Positions 33,623 through 42,469 of a stretch of 64,000 nt of DNA are shown one piece after another. Every line of letters begins with the position of its first letter. Position 1 is the first letter of the stretch. Source of the DNA: DTKD01 sp050948905 (GTDB lineage: Bacteria > Armatimonadota > UBA5829). Where the stretch lies: assembly GCA_050948905.1 (NCBI GenBank), contig JBMNES010000001.1, forward strand, positions 2,790,001-2,854,000, in the 5' to 3' direction. The position numbers were made by a program, and so were the translations under genes. The notes beneath the pieces are model-generated. The model was given only the letters and a program-made list of their open reading frames with translations, had not been told where the DNA came from and searched no databases.

Positions 33623-35980
33623 TTATTTCATCGTGACCACGGTTGCTCCGGAGCCACCTTCTGATGATTCGCCGAGTCGGTATGATTTTACTCCTGGATG
33701 GTTTTTTAATAAATCCCATACAACCTGCCTGAGAGTGCCGGTGCCTTTGCCGTGGATTATTCTGACCTGCTGCAAACCGCCGGCCATCGCGTCGTCGAGG
33801 TATTTGTCGACATCAATCAGTGCCTGTTCAGCTCGCAACCCGCGCAGGTGTATCTCCGGCTGCACCTCACGAGCCTTTTGCATCGCTATCGTCGATTCTG
33901 TAGACGCTGGGCGGGTTTCTTTGCCAGTCTCTTTGGCCTTGCGCAGGGTTGAGATGGGAACAGTGACCCGCATTGACCCTATTAAAACGACTACTTTTCC
34001 GTCCACCGGCCCTTCGACTATCTCACCGTCCTGATTTACGTTGGCTATGCGAACAGCGGCGCCCGGCCTGAGATCAAAAGTGCCGGAAAGACGCTCGTCC
34101 TCCGGCTCTTTCGGAGGGGTGGCCGCGCTGGCTTCGTCGAACTGCTCGATTAGTTTTTCGGCTTTCTTTTTTAGGTCCTGTGCGCGCCTGGTATCTTTTT
34201 TCTGTGCAGCCAGCTGTTCTAAAGTGGCGTCGAGCTTTCGTTGATATGAGTCGAGCATCGCCTGAGCACGATCCCGAACCCTGGCTTCTACCTTATGTTT
34301 AACCGATTCCAGCCGAACGACCTGTTCTTCGTAACGGCGGCGGAGGGCATCAGCGTCGGAGGTGATCCTCTGCGCGGCGGCTTTTTCCTGTGCGGCGGCG
34401 CGCTGGGTCTCTTCGAGGCGACGTATAAGCTCATCGGCAGCCTCCATCCTCGAACCCAGACTGCCTTTTGCTGAGGCTATAATAGACTGATCCAGACCAA
34501 GGCGACCTGCGATTGCGAAGGCATTGCTTGCGCCGGGGATACCAACTTGAAGGCGATAGGTAGGTCGAAGAGTTTCAGGATCGAACTCGACGCGGGCGTT
34601 TTCGATGCCCTGGTGCTGGTAGGCGAATTCTTTAAGCTCGCCGTAGTGCGTGGTGGCTACTATCCTTGCGCCTTTATTGAGCAGATAATCCAGAATCGCC
34701 TTCGCGAGAGCAGCGCCCTCGGCGGGGTCTGTGCCTGCCCCAATCTCGTCCATCAACACCAGTGCGTTTGCCGTGGCCCCACGTGTGATGCGCACTATGT
34801 TATTCATATGCGAAGAGAAAGTGGATAAAGATTGCTCAATGCTCTGTTCGTCGCCGATGTCAGCATATATCTGTTGAAAAATGGCCAATTCGGTGCCGAC
34901 TTCGGCGGGAATATGCAGACCACTTGCTGCCATTAGCGCGAATAAACCGATGGTTTTGAGACTGACGGTTTTGCCTCCGGTGTTAGGGCCTGTGATTAAA
35001 ATTGCGTTATAGCTTTTGCCGAGAGATACATCTATCGGAACGACGTCGCCTTCGAGAAGCGGGTGGCGTCCGGATTTGATCTCTATATAACCTGTGTTGT
35101 TTAAAATCGGCTCGGTGGCTGAGTGTGCTATGCTGAGTTTTGCACGAGCGCAGATACAGTCGATGATGCCGACTACTTTTAAGGTCGCGAGAATCTGGTC
35201 AGCGCGCTGCCCGACTCGTGCAGTCAACTCCGCCAAAACTTTCTCTACTTCTTCGCGTTCCTTAATGACGAGTTGCTTGCGTTTGTTACCGAGTTCGACG
35301 ACTGCGGTTGGTTCGATAAAAAGAGTGGCCCCGGATGCACTGGAATCGTGGACTATGCCGGGAATAACTCCGCGATATTCAGCCTTAACCGGGATGCAGT
35401 AGCGATCCCCGCGGATAGTGATAATCGGTTCTTGGATAGCTGTGCGATACTGACTCGATTGCAGATATGAGTTCATCTTCTCGGAGAGACGCGAATGTGC
35501 TATCTGCAGTTCGGCTCGAACACGTGCGAGGGTTGGACTTGCGGTGTTGAGCACCTCTCCTGATTGAGATATGCAATCGGAAATCGCGGTCTCAATCGCC
35601 TCGAAGCGTTCTATTTCAGTGGCCAAATCGCTGAGAATAGGATACTTCTCCGTGAGTCTTTCGAGAAAGGTTCGCAGCCTGCCGGATGACTGAAGCGTGG
35701 CCTGGATAGAGAGCAAATCGTGGGGCTGCAACAGGGCCTCTATACGTGCGCGCTCAACGTTGGTTCTAATGTCGGAGATGCCGCCAAGGGGAATTGTGCC
35801 GACGTACTGGAGAATATCGCGAGCCTCGCTGGTCTCCCGCTGCTTTCTTTTAGCCGTTTCGAGATCTGTAGTAGGGTACGTAAGACCGGCGACCTCTCGC
35901 CCTATTGAGCAGGCCGCCTGATCCTGTAGCCTCGACACCACCTTCTCGAACTCAAGAACTCGTAGAGTATGTTCCTCCAT
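33623..35980 (-). CDS. mutS2: Endonuclease MutS2
   Basis: A 785-residue MutS2 of normal length. N-terminal core and clamp domains, then the ABC ATPase with Walker A ITGPNTGGKTVSLK near residue 340, Walker B LVLMDEIGAGTDPAEGAAL near 415, a coiled-coil (about 520-630) and a C-terminal Smr nuclease domain (LRGLRAEQAL, HGKGTGTLRQ). MutS2 suppresses recombination and, in some bacteria, splits collided ribosomes. The ATG at 35980 has no ribosome site; a full promoter ends 13 bases upstream, so its mRNA has a leader of only about 7 bases. It heads the run mutS2-cdd-mtlD-SIS-pepT-DUF3866. Confidence 0.97.
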   Translation of the reverse strand: MEEHTLRVLEFEKVVSRLQDQAACSIGREVAGLTYPTTDLETAKRKQRETSEARDILQYVGTIPLGGISDIRTNVERARIEALLQPHDLLSIQATLQSSGRLRTFLERLTEKYPILSDLATEIERFEAIETAISDCISQSGEVLNTASPTLARVRAELQIAHSRLSEKMNSYLQSSQYRTAIQEPIITIRGDRYCIPVKAEYRGVIPGIVHDSSASGATLFIEPTAVVELGNKRKQLVIKEREEVEKVLAELTARVGQRADQILATLKVVGIIDCICARAKLSIAHSATEPILNNTGYIEIKSGRHPLLEGDVVPIDVSLGKSYNAILITGPNTGGKTVSLKTIGLFALMAASGLHIPAEVGTELAIFQQIYADIGDEQSIEQSLSTFSSHMNNIVRITRGATANALVLMDEIGAGTDPAEGAALAKAILDYLLNKGARIVATTHYGELKEFAYQHQGIENARVEFDPETLRPTYRLQVGIPGASNAFAIAGRLGLDQSIIASAKGSLGSRMEAADELIRRLEETQRAAAQEKAAAQRITSDADALRRRYEEQVVRLESVKHKVEARVRDRAQAMLDSYQRKLDATLEQLAAQKKDTRRAQDLKKKAEKLIEQFDEASAATPPKEPEDERLSGTFDLRPGAAVRIANVNQDGEIVEGPVDGKVVVLIGSMRVTVPISTLRKAKETGKETRPASTESTIAMQKAREVQPEIHLRGLRAEQALIDVDKYLDDAMAGGLQQVRIIHGKGTGTLRQVVWDLLKNHPGVKSYRLGESSEGGSGATVVTMK

Positions 35981-35993
35981 GATGGTTAGGGAA

Positions 35994-36022
35994 ATTATAG
36001 CAGATGGCGGAGGAAGGGTAAA
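35994..36022 (-). promoter_or_regulatory. Promoter of the mutS2 operon, near-leaderless
   Basis: On the minus strand TTTACC (36017-36022), 17-base spacer, extended -10 TGC-TATAAT (hexamer 35994-35999). The start site would be near 35987, about 7 bases before the ATG. Confidence 0.75.
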
Positions 36023-36146
36023 CGTGGGGCTTACGGCGCTCTTTTAAATGTGAAACGCGAAAATGCGAAAGAAGCGAAAGCCAGAAAATGAGCACACAGC
36101 TCCGGTAATTTGGAATCGAACTTCGCACCTCTGACTTCGGACATCG

Positions 36147-36340
36147 AAAAAAGCAGATTTCTCACTTCGTTCGAAATGACATAGGTTGGGGGCTGTCAGC
36201 CGACAACCGATAACCGTAAACCAACAACCCGAAAAGCAGATTTCTCACTGCGTTCGAAATGACATAGGGTTGGGGGCTGTCAGCCGACAACTGATAACCG
36301 TCAACCGACAACCGACAACCGATAACCGATAACCGTCTAC
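36147..36340. repeat. Two 83-bp direct repeats plus short AACCG-type tandem repeat (intergenic)
   Basis: The 362-base gap between mutS2 and the UroD gene holds no gene. Two copies of an about 83-bp unit (36147-36229 and 36231-36313) share the core GCAGATTTCTCAC and TTCGAAATGACATAGG, each followed by GGGGGCTGTCAGCCGACAA and degenerate CCGATAACC/CCGACAACC units that continue to about 36337. The TTCGAA centre is palindromic. Another copy of the core and of the short repeat is at 48041-48175, so this is a dispersed family. Confidence 0.85.
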
Positions 36341-36342
36341 CG

Positions 36343-37506
36343 CTATGTGCTCAGGGCTTTGCGGAGGGCGTCAGTGTAGTATTGGACGTTTTCCCAGATT
36401 GCATCGTCGGCTATTCTGTGGTCGGGGCACGGGATGAAGCCGCCTAAATCGACCAACTCCTTTAGCCTCTCTACTTCTTTATCTATTGCAGCGTAATCCT
36501 GAGCAAGGACGTGCTTGCGCATGCCCCCTACCCCTAGGACTTGTTTGCCATACAACTTACGCCACTCGGCTATACTCGCGCCCCAGGTGCCGACTTCGAT
36601 TGGGAACATCACATTGACGCCGTTTTCCAGCCAGATTGGCACCAATGCGTCGATCTTGCCGTCGCAGTCGAGAGAGACAAGGTTGATGCCGTAAGATGAA
36701 AGTAAATCGGTTATGCGCTTGTAGTGCGGGCCGACGTGCTTTGCAAAGAAATTAGGATTAACCAACGGGCCGCTTCTGAAGCAGATATCCTCCCAGAAAT
36801 GGCCGATGTCGAACAGCGCGCCGGTCTCAAGCGCCGCCCTGGTGTTTTGATAACACAACTCCGCAGTGACGTCGATCATTTCTATGACCAAATCAGGATC
36901 ATCGGCGATTAGATAGCACAGGTTTTCCATCCCGACGATATCGCGAATGCTGCCGTAAAGGCTGCCGCAGTGCAGAAGATAGTGATCTTTTCGATTCGGT
37001 TGTTTTAGATAGTCAAGCCCGCCCTGGTTGAATGGCTTCATCTCGGTCTCGCAGTTAACCCAACCCCCAGTCACTCGGTCCATAAAAAATTGTAGCCGCG
37101 GCCTGAAAAGCTCATCCCATTCCTTGCGACCCTTGAGGATGTGGTCGAACTCCATAGGGATGCCCGTTGCGCCCTCTCGCCGCAGGACAATAACACCGTT
37201 ATAAGTCTGGATTTTCTGAGAGCCGTCGGGAAGCGTCTCGATGACCCTGGTCTCAAAGCCAGGCACGATGCCGTAGCTCGGAGAAAAAACCCTGTGATAG
37301 GCCAAATCGAAGCCGAGCTTTTTGGTCAAATGCTCTAATCGGACGTCGGCGTCGCCGGACAATGCCTGATGATACTCGTCTTCGGTCAGATGACCTTCGT
37401 TTTTCCATTTGGCTAAAGTCTCCGCAAGAAAACCGAAGTGTAAAATCGGCAGGCTATCGTAAGGCTCGTAGGATAGGGCTGCGAGAATCCGCTCTCTGTT
37501 GGTCAC
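36343..37506 (-). CDS. Uroporphyrinogen decarboxylase-family (UroD/MtaA/CmuA-like) protein
   Basis: A 387-residue protein with the UroD TIM-barrel pattern, starting GTG at 37506 with TNRERILAALSYEPYDSLPI, a signature of the non-heme UroD-like proteins of environmental bacteria. Other parts: LLHCGSLYGSIRDIVGMENLCYL, DPDLVIEMID and NLVSLDCDGKIDALVPIWLENGVNVMFPIEVG near residues 265-300, which resembles the corrinoid methyltransferase (MtaA/CmuA) branch. No corrinoid protein or heme genes are near, so the substrate is open. It has its own promoter and stands alone. Confidence 0.85.
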   Translation of the reverse strand: MTNRERILAALSYEPYDSLPILHFGFLAETLAKWKNEGHLTEDEYHQALSGDADVRLEHLTKKLGFDLAYHRVFSPSYGIVPGFETRVIETLPDGSQKIQTYNGVIVLRREGATGIPMEFDHILKGRKEWDELFRPRLQFFMDRVTGGWVNCETEMKPFNQGGLDYLKQPNRKDHYLLHCGSLYGSIRDIVGMENLCYLIADDPDLVIEMIDVTAELCYQNTRAALETGALFDIGHFWEDICFRSGPLVNPNFFAKHVGPHYKRITDLLSSYGINLVSLDCDGKIDALVPIWLENGVNVMFPIEVGTWGASIAEWRKLYGKQVLGVGGMRKHVLAQDYAAIDKEVERLKELVDLGGFIPCPDHRIADDAIWENVQYYTDALRKALST

Positions 37507-37550
37507 TATTATAATCCCCCATCTTCGGGTCGGTTGTCAGATTTGATATG

Positions 37551-37580
37551 CTTATACAACGCTGGCCGATCCAATGTCAA
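37551..37580 (-). promoter_or_regulatory. Promoter of the UroD-family gene
   Basis: On the minus strand TTGACA (37575-37580), 18-base spacer, TATAAG (37551-37556). Leader about 38 bases. The rest of the 180-base gap to the subtilase gene shows nothing else but a TATAAT at 37667. Confidence 0.68.
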
Positions 37581-37666
37581 GAAAAAACAGCGGGTAATTG
37601 CGAATTTGGTGCGCAGTGCTGCTCATTTGCCAATATAATATCCGCCCTTTTGTGATCAGCGTGGGA

Positions 37667-37672
37667 TATAAT
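37667..37672 (+). promoter_or_regulatory. -10 element before the subtilase gene
   Basis: TATAAT 14 bases before the GTG at 37687; no clear -35. It would give a leader of about 7 bases, or about 28 if translation starts at GTG 37708. Confidence 0.45.
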
Positions 37673-37686
37673 GGAATAAGGTAGAG

Positions 37687-40600
37687 GTGAAAGGTGCGGC
37701 CGCACAAGTGAGAGTAGTTGTTCGTAGTTTTCTTATCGTAGTAATTGCCTGTCTTACAGCCTCGCTCGCAAGCGCGTCTGTTGTTTCTTCGCAGGACAAG
37801 CAGCCCGAAATTAAATATGTCCCAGACAGGATTATTGTAGGGTTCAAAAGCAACGGCTCGGCGATGATGCGCGCACATAACCTGACCTCTAATGCGGTAA
37901 ACGCGCTGAATACCCGTTACCGACTGACCTCCATCAAGCCGCTATACCCGGCAAAAGCTCACAAAGGTATTTCCGCATCCAGTCTGCCCGGCAGTTCCGA
38001 CGACGTCTTCATATTGGAGTTCGCAAAGGGAACCGACCCCGTGGCATTGGCGAAAGAATACTCTAAACTGCCTGAAGTGCGATACGCCGAGCCGGATTAT
38101 ATAAGGCACGCTATGCGCACCGACCCAAATGACACTTACTGGTCTACTTCAGGGTCGTGGGGACAGAGTTATCGCGACCAATGGGATATGGAGATTATGC
38201 GCTGTCCGGATGCATGGGATATACAGACCGGCAGCGCCTCTACGGTTATAGCTGTTATCGACAGCGGCATAGACTATAACCACCCCGATATTATAGGAAA
38301 CCTGTGGCAAAACCCCGGGGAGATTCCCGGCAACGGCATCGACGATGACGGCAATGGATTTGTTGATGATTATATCGGTTACGATTTCTGCAATAACGAT
38401 GGCGACCCGATGGACGACCACGGCCACGGCACACACGTATCCGGCACCATCGGGGCGGTTGGTAATAACTCCGTCGGCATCAGCGGCGTCAACTGGAATT
38501 GCAGCATAATGTCGCTGAAGATACTCGATTCGAGCGGCAATGGGTCAGACTCCGACCTGGCTGCAGCGATTATCTACGCTGCGGATATGGGGGCGCAAGT
38601 CATAAATATGAGCCTCGGCGGGGACGAGTATTCGCAGACCATTCATGATGCTTTCGTCTACGCTCACCAACAGCGGGGATGTGTGCTGGTGATTGCGGCG
38701 GGGAATGCTAACAGTAACCTGACCAGCGCATATCCGGGTTGGGACAATATGTGCATCACAGTGGCGGCCAGCGACCAAAATGACGCCAAGTGTTATTTTA
38801 CTAACTATGGCGTAAAGATCGCGGTGTCAGCTCCCGGCGGGGGCCCGACCGGCTCGACCCCGCCTTGCGCTCAATATAACTGCCTCTCTTTGCGCGCTGC
38901 GAAGACCGACAGGCTGCCGGCAAGCTGCGGCCCTGGAGTCGGGATTATTGGGGAGGATTATTACCGGCAGGCAGGTACTTCGATGGCGTGCCCGCATGTG
39001 GCTGGGCTTGCGGGGTTGATTTTGTCTCAGAACCCGACCTGGACCAATGAGCAGGTTCGACAGGCAATTCAAATGAGGGCCGACGATATCCTCACCCCTG
39101 GGTTTGACACGAAATCCGGCTTCGGCAGGATCAACGCCTACGCTTCGGTAACTTCGCCGGAGCCTATGGAGGCGATGATAATCGGTCCATCCAACGGTGA
39201 AAAGGTCTGGAACCGCGTCGTGGTCAACGGCATTGCAGCAGGGCCGAACTTCACCAGTTACACACTCGATTATGGATCAGGTCGAGAACCGTCGACTTGG
39301 ACGACCATTTATACTGGCTCAGAGCCGGTACGATATGGTCCTTTGGCGGCTTTCGAGCCAAATCAGCTTGTTCCGGGGGTCTATACCCTGAGGCTGAGGA
39401 CGACGGGATCAGGGGCGGAGCTGGATGGTGCGTATCGGATAGAAATAGTGGTCGATTCACCGGAAGGCTCCGGGCATTTCACAGAGCTTTTCGACACAGC
39501 CTCGGCATTTGATCTTGATAATCTGTCCCTAGAATTCACACCGGACGGCAGCAATGGGTTCTATTCTTTATGCTTGAAAGAGATAAATGAGCTGCCAACT
39601 GACCCCTCCGGCGGCACCGTGTTGCAGTTGGACGAAGATGATTACAAGGAAGTGATCCTTGATTCGGCACAGGTCTCGCTGTATGGCAAAACAAGGGACA
39701 GATTCTATGTGGGAAGCAACGGATATGTAACCTTTGACGCGGGGGATACCAGTTGGTCGGAGACGTTTAGCCAGCATTTCTCTCATCCGAGGATCTCGGC
39801 TTTGTTCGATGATTTGTCCCCTGTCGAGGGCACGGTGAGCTGGATACAGTTGGCTGACAGAGTGGCGGTGACTTTTGAGGATGTCCCTGAATACGGTAGC
39901 TCTGAAGGCAACACTTTTCAGATCGAGATGTTTTTTGACGGCAGAATTGTGCTCTCATATCTTGGCATCAGCGCCGAAGATGGGCTGGTGGGGTTGTCTG
40001 AAGGGGAAGGAACCCCGGCAGGTTTTACGGCCAGCGATCTTTCAAGATACGACCACTGCAATCTTATAAACAGGGCTGTGCAGATAATGACCCCTAACGG
40101 CGGGGAGTATTTTGAACCAGAAGCCGGGGTGTCGATACAATGGGCAACATCTGGCATTGATTGGGTGCCGACAGACAAGGTTAATTTGCTGTATAGCATT
40201 GATTCTGGCGATTGGACTCCTATATCGGGTGCAAGTGGGCTGGCATATCACTTGGGTTCGTTTAACTGGGACACGACTGGGCTTGCCGAATCCAATAAAT
40301 ATTTAGTGCGGATAGAATATGCGGGAGATGATTCGATATCGGATACATCCGATGATTATTTCACAATCGCTACAGACGAAATCCCGCCTGCGATTACGCA
40401 CAATCCGCTGAGCAATACAAAAAATCAGGCTGGGCCGTATCACGTGTGCGCGAATGTTACAGATGCGTATGGAGTCGAAAGCGTCACGCTGTTCTGGTCG
40501 AAAAACGGGGGCGCGTTTAATCAAGTCGCGATGCAGTCTACTGCGTATCCAAACGAGTATTGCGCGTCCATTCCAGGGCCGAGCGTTATCGGGGATCAAT

Positions 40601-42372
40601 ATTGTTATTATATTGTAGCGCAAGACGCATCTTCAGCTCAGAACCTTGCCCGCGACCCACAATCCGACGCCTACTGTTTTGAGATATTGGATTGCAAACC
40701 CGCGACGCCGGTCGATCCTACCCCTGCTGATAATTCTAATGACGCCTCAATCAACAGTACCTTAAGCTGGAAAGACGGCGAAGATACAGTTGATTTGGTC
40801 AATGGCGGGTTTGAGACGGGTGATTTCACCGGCTGGTCGGTTGGGTCTGGAGATGGCAACGTCGATCAGTGGGTTGTAGCGACTACCGATGAGCCAGGCT
40901 GGTCGGGGGATGGGCATCCTTTTGAAGGCACATACTATGCTCAGAACGGCTTCGACGGAGCAGCCGGGCAGTATATTGATCTGTATCAAGAGATAGCGGT
41001 TCCGAGCTGGGTAAGCTCGCTTGCACTGCGATGGAGTGATCGTTTGCAGTGGGATATCACCCACAACGCCACTAAAGCCCGCGGATATTCGGTGACTATC
41101 CAGCCAGCGGGAGGGGGGTCCGCGATCGCAGAACTCTACTCCACCACATTGGAACCTATGACATCGGGGGATACGGGTTATGTGACACACACAGTTGATT
41201 TGCTGGCGCTGGCTCCAAGCCTCGTAGGCAAGACGATGAGAGTAAACTTCCACCTGGCAATCCCTGAAAGCTACACCGGGCCAGCTCAAATCGATTTGGA
41301 TGCGATATCGTTGATTTTGGACCCGCTGCAGGAAAACCAGCCAAGCGCGACGATCAGTGGCGAGATCAAGAAGCATTCGATGAAGTCGCAGCTATTAGGC
41401 AGGCAGGCGTATGAAAAACTGAGGGCGGCGAAACTGGCGACTCCGGTTATAAATAAAAGAATGCCCGCTAATTTCAGCGCCCAAGAAATTGCCGAGCATC
41501 AGACGACTTTTGATGTGTTGTTTGGTAAGTCCTCGGAGTCATTGGATTTGATCGCGACTGGATTGACCGAGCCGGCTTTTAACCCCGGGCCTTTGGAAAG
41601 GCGCACAAAATATTATTGGAGAGTGGTTGCACATAACGATTGCGGCGGTACAGAAGGGCCGTTGTGGTCGTTTACCACCGAATCCGCGCCTATAACTAAA
41701 CCTGCAAACGGCGCGTCCGTGGAGCTGAGGCAGGTAGCTCTTACTGAGGCTAAGCCTGGCTACTTTTATGTAGAGACCAGAACCAGAGAATCTGGGATCC
41801 GAGTTGAGAAGGCTTCTCACGGGCTGAGCATAGGCGATGTGGTGAATATCACAGGCACGATGCGCACCAACGCTAATTATGAAAGATACGTCGAAGCCGC
41901 TGAGATTACTAATGTGCCTTTGACCGAATTCATCAAGCCACTCGGTATGGCCAACAAGAGCGTCGGCGGTTCGGATTGGTTCTATAACCCGTCCACTGGC
42001 GCAGGGCAGAGGGGAATCGACGGCTGCAACGGGTTGAATAACATTGGATTGCTGGTGAGCGTCTGGGGCAAAGTAGTGTCCAAAGGTCGCGGTTGGTTTT
42101 ATATTGATGATGGTTCTTCGGTGAAAGATGGAACAGGAATCACTGGAATATATTGCGAACTGCCGGAGGGCGTGGCTGCCCCATCGGTTGGAGAATTCGT
42201 CAGGGTGACGGGGATTTCGAGTTGTGAGCTGTATGAAGGTGCTCTGGTTAGTGTAATTGCTCTGAGAAACGCGGATGATATCTACTGTTTTTCTGGCTAT
42301 TTTGCCACGTCTTCCTTAGTCAGCTCACATTCACCACGCACACTTCAAAGACCAAGGGACGTGGTCAAATAA
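37687..42372 (+). CDS. Giant secreted subtilisin-like serine protease with OB-like C-terminus
   Basis: A 1561-residue S8 protease. Signal peptide (about 1-31), inhibitor-type prodomain (YVPDRIIVGF to YAEPDYIRH, about 44-140), catalytic domain about 160-490 with D192 (AVIDSGIDYNHPD), H247 (DDHGHGTHVSG) and S432 (GTSMACPHVAGLAG), so all three residues are intact. The next about 1000 residues are beta-rich: a region near 640-800, an Ig-like segment near 895-1010, a carbohydrate-binding-like unit opening VNGGFETGDFTGW near 1040, a WRVVAHNDCGGTEGPLWSF Fn3-like end, and two OB-like units (about 1355-1410 and 1450-1540). It should be exported and digest proteins outside the cell. GTG 37687 is taken as start; GTG 37708 is an equal option. 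Confidence 0.93.
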   Translation: MKGAAAQVRVVVRSFLIVVIACLTASLASASVVSSQDKQPEIKYVPDRIIVGFKSNGSAMMRAHNLTSNAVNALNTRYRLTSIKPLYPAKAHKGISASSLPGSSDDVFILEFAKGTDPVALAKEYSKLPEVRYAEPDYIRHAMRTDPNDTYWSTSGSWGQSYRDQWDMEIMRCPDAWDIQTGSASTVIAVIDSGIDYNHPDIIGNLWQNPGEIPGNGIDDDGNGFVDDYIGYDFCNNDGDPMDDHGHGTHVSGTIGAVGNNSVGISGVNWNCSIMSLKILDSSGNGSDSDLAAAIIYAADMGAQVINMSLGGDEYSQTIHDAFVYAHQQRGCVLVIAAGNANSNLTSAYPGWDNMCITVAASDQNDAKCYFTNYGVKIAVSAPGGGPTGSTPPCAQYNCLSLRAAKTDRLPASCGPGVGIIGEDYYRQAGTSMACPHVAGLAGLILSQNPTWTNEQVRQAIQMRADDILTPGFDTKSGFGRINAYASVTSPEPMEAMIIGPSNGEKVWNRVVVNGIAAGPNFTSYTLDYGSGREPSTWTTIYTGSEPVRYGPLAAFEPNQLVPGVYTLRLRTTGSGAELDGAYRIEIVVDSPEGSGHFTELFDTASAFDLDNLSLEFTPDGSNGFYSLCLKEINELPTDPSGGTVLQLDEDDYKEVILDSAQVSLYGKTRDRFYVGSNGYVTFDAGDTSWSETFSQHFSHPRISALFDDLSPVEGTVSWIQLADRVAVTFEDVPEYGSSEGNTFQIEMFFDGRIVLSYLGISAEDGLVGLSEGEGTPAGFTASDLSRYDHCNLINRAVQIMTPNGGEYFEPEAGVSIQWATSGIDWVPTDKVNLLYSIDSGDWTPISGASGLAYHLGSFNWDTTGLAESNKYLVRIEYAGDDSISDTSDDYFTIATDEIPPAITHNPLSNTKNQAGPYHVCANVTDAYGVESVTLFWSKNGGAFNQVAMQSTAYPNEYCASIPGPSVIGDQYCYYIVAQDASSAQNLARDPQSDAYCFEILDCKPATPVDPTPADNSNDASINSTLSWKDGEDTVDLVNGGFETGDFTGWSVGSGDGNVDQWVVATTDEPGWSGDGHPFEGTYYAQNGFDGAAGQYIDLYQEIAVPSWVSSLALRWSDRLQWDITHNATKARGYSVTIQPAGGGSAIAELYSTTLEPMTSGDTGYVTHTVDLLALAPSLVGKTMRVNFHLAIPESYTGPAQIDLDAISLILDPLQENQPSATISGEIKKHSMKSQLLGRQAYEKLRAAKLATPVINKRMPANFSAQEIAEHQTTFDVLFGKSSESLDLIATGLTEPAFNPGPLERRTKYYWRVVAHNDCGGTEGPLWSFTTESAPITKPANGASVELRQVALTEAKPGYFYVETRTRESGIRVEKASHGLSIGDVVNITGTMRTNANYERYVEAAEITNVPLTEFIKPLGMANKSVGGSDWFYNPSTGAGQRGIDGCNGLNNIGLLVSVWGKVVSKGRGWFYIDDGSSVKDGTGITGIYCELPEGVAAPSVGEFVRVTGISSCELYEGALVSVIALRNADDIYCFSGYFATSSLVSSHSPRTLQRPRDVVK

Positions 42373-42376
42373 TTAT

Positions 42377-42426
42377 TTGACAAGTCAACTAGTTGGGCTT
42401 ATAGTGCAGATGCACACATGTGCGTC
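42377..42426 (+). promoter_or_regulatory. Strong promoter with overlapping dyad upstream of the amidase gene
   Basis: TTGACA (42377-42382), 17-base spacer, TATAGT (42400-42405). An imperfect palindrome GATGCACA/TGTGCGTC (42409-42416 and 42419-42426, one mismatch) covers the predicted start of transcription and could be an operator. The -35 begins 5 bases after the subtilase stop. Leader about 58 bases. Confidence 0.68.
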
Positions 42427-42469
42427 TCAGGAACAGCAGGGCCTGGGATGAAATATAGGAGGAACGCTT

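Noticed and set aside
36199..36340. Short regularly spaced repeats that could look like a CRISPR array
   Set aside because: Units are 7-18 bases, degenerate and without unique spacers of constant size; the longer 83-bp copies are direct repeats, and there are no cas genes.
40762..41376. 204-residue minus-strand frame in the subtilase gene
   Set aside because: Shadow frame without family features.
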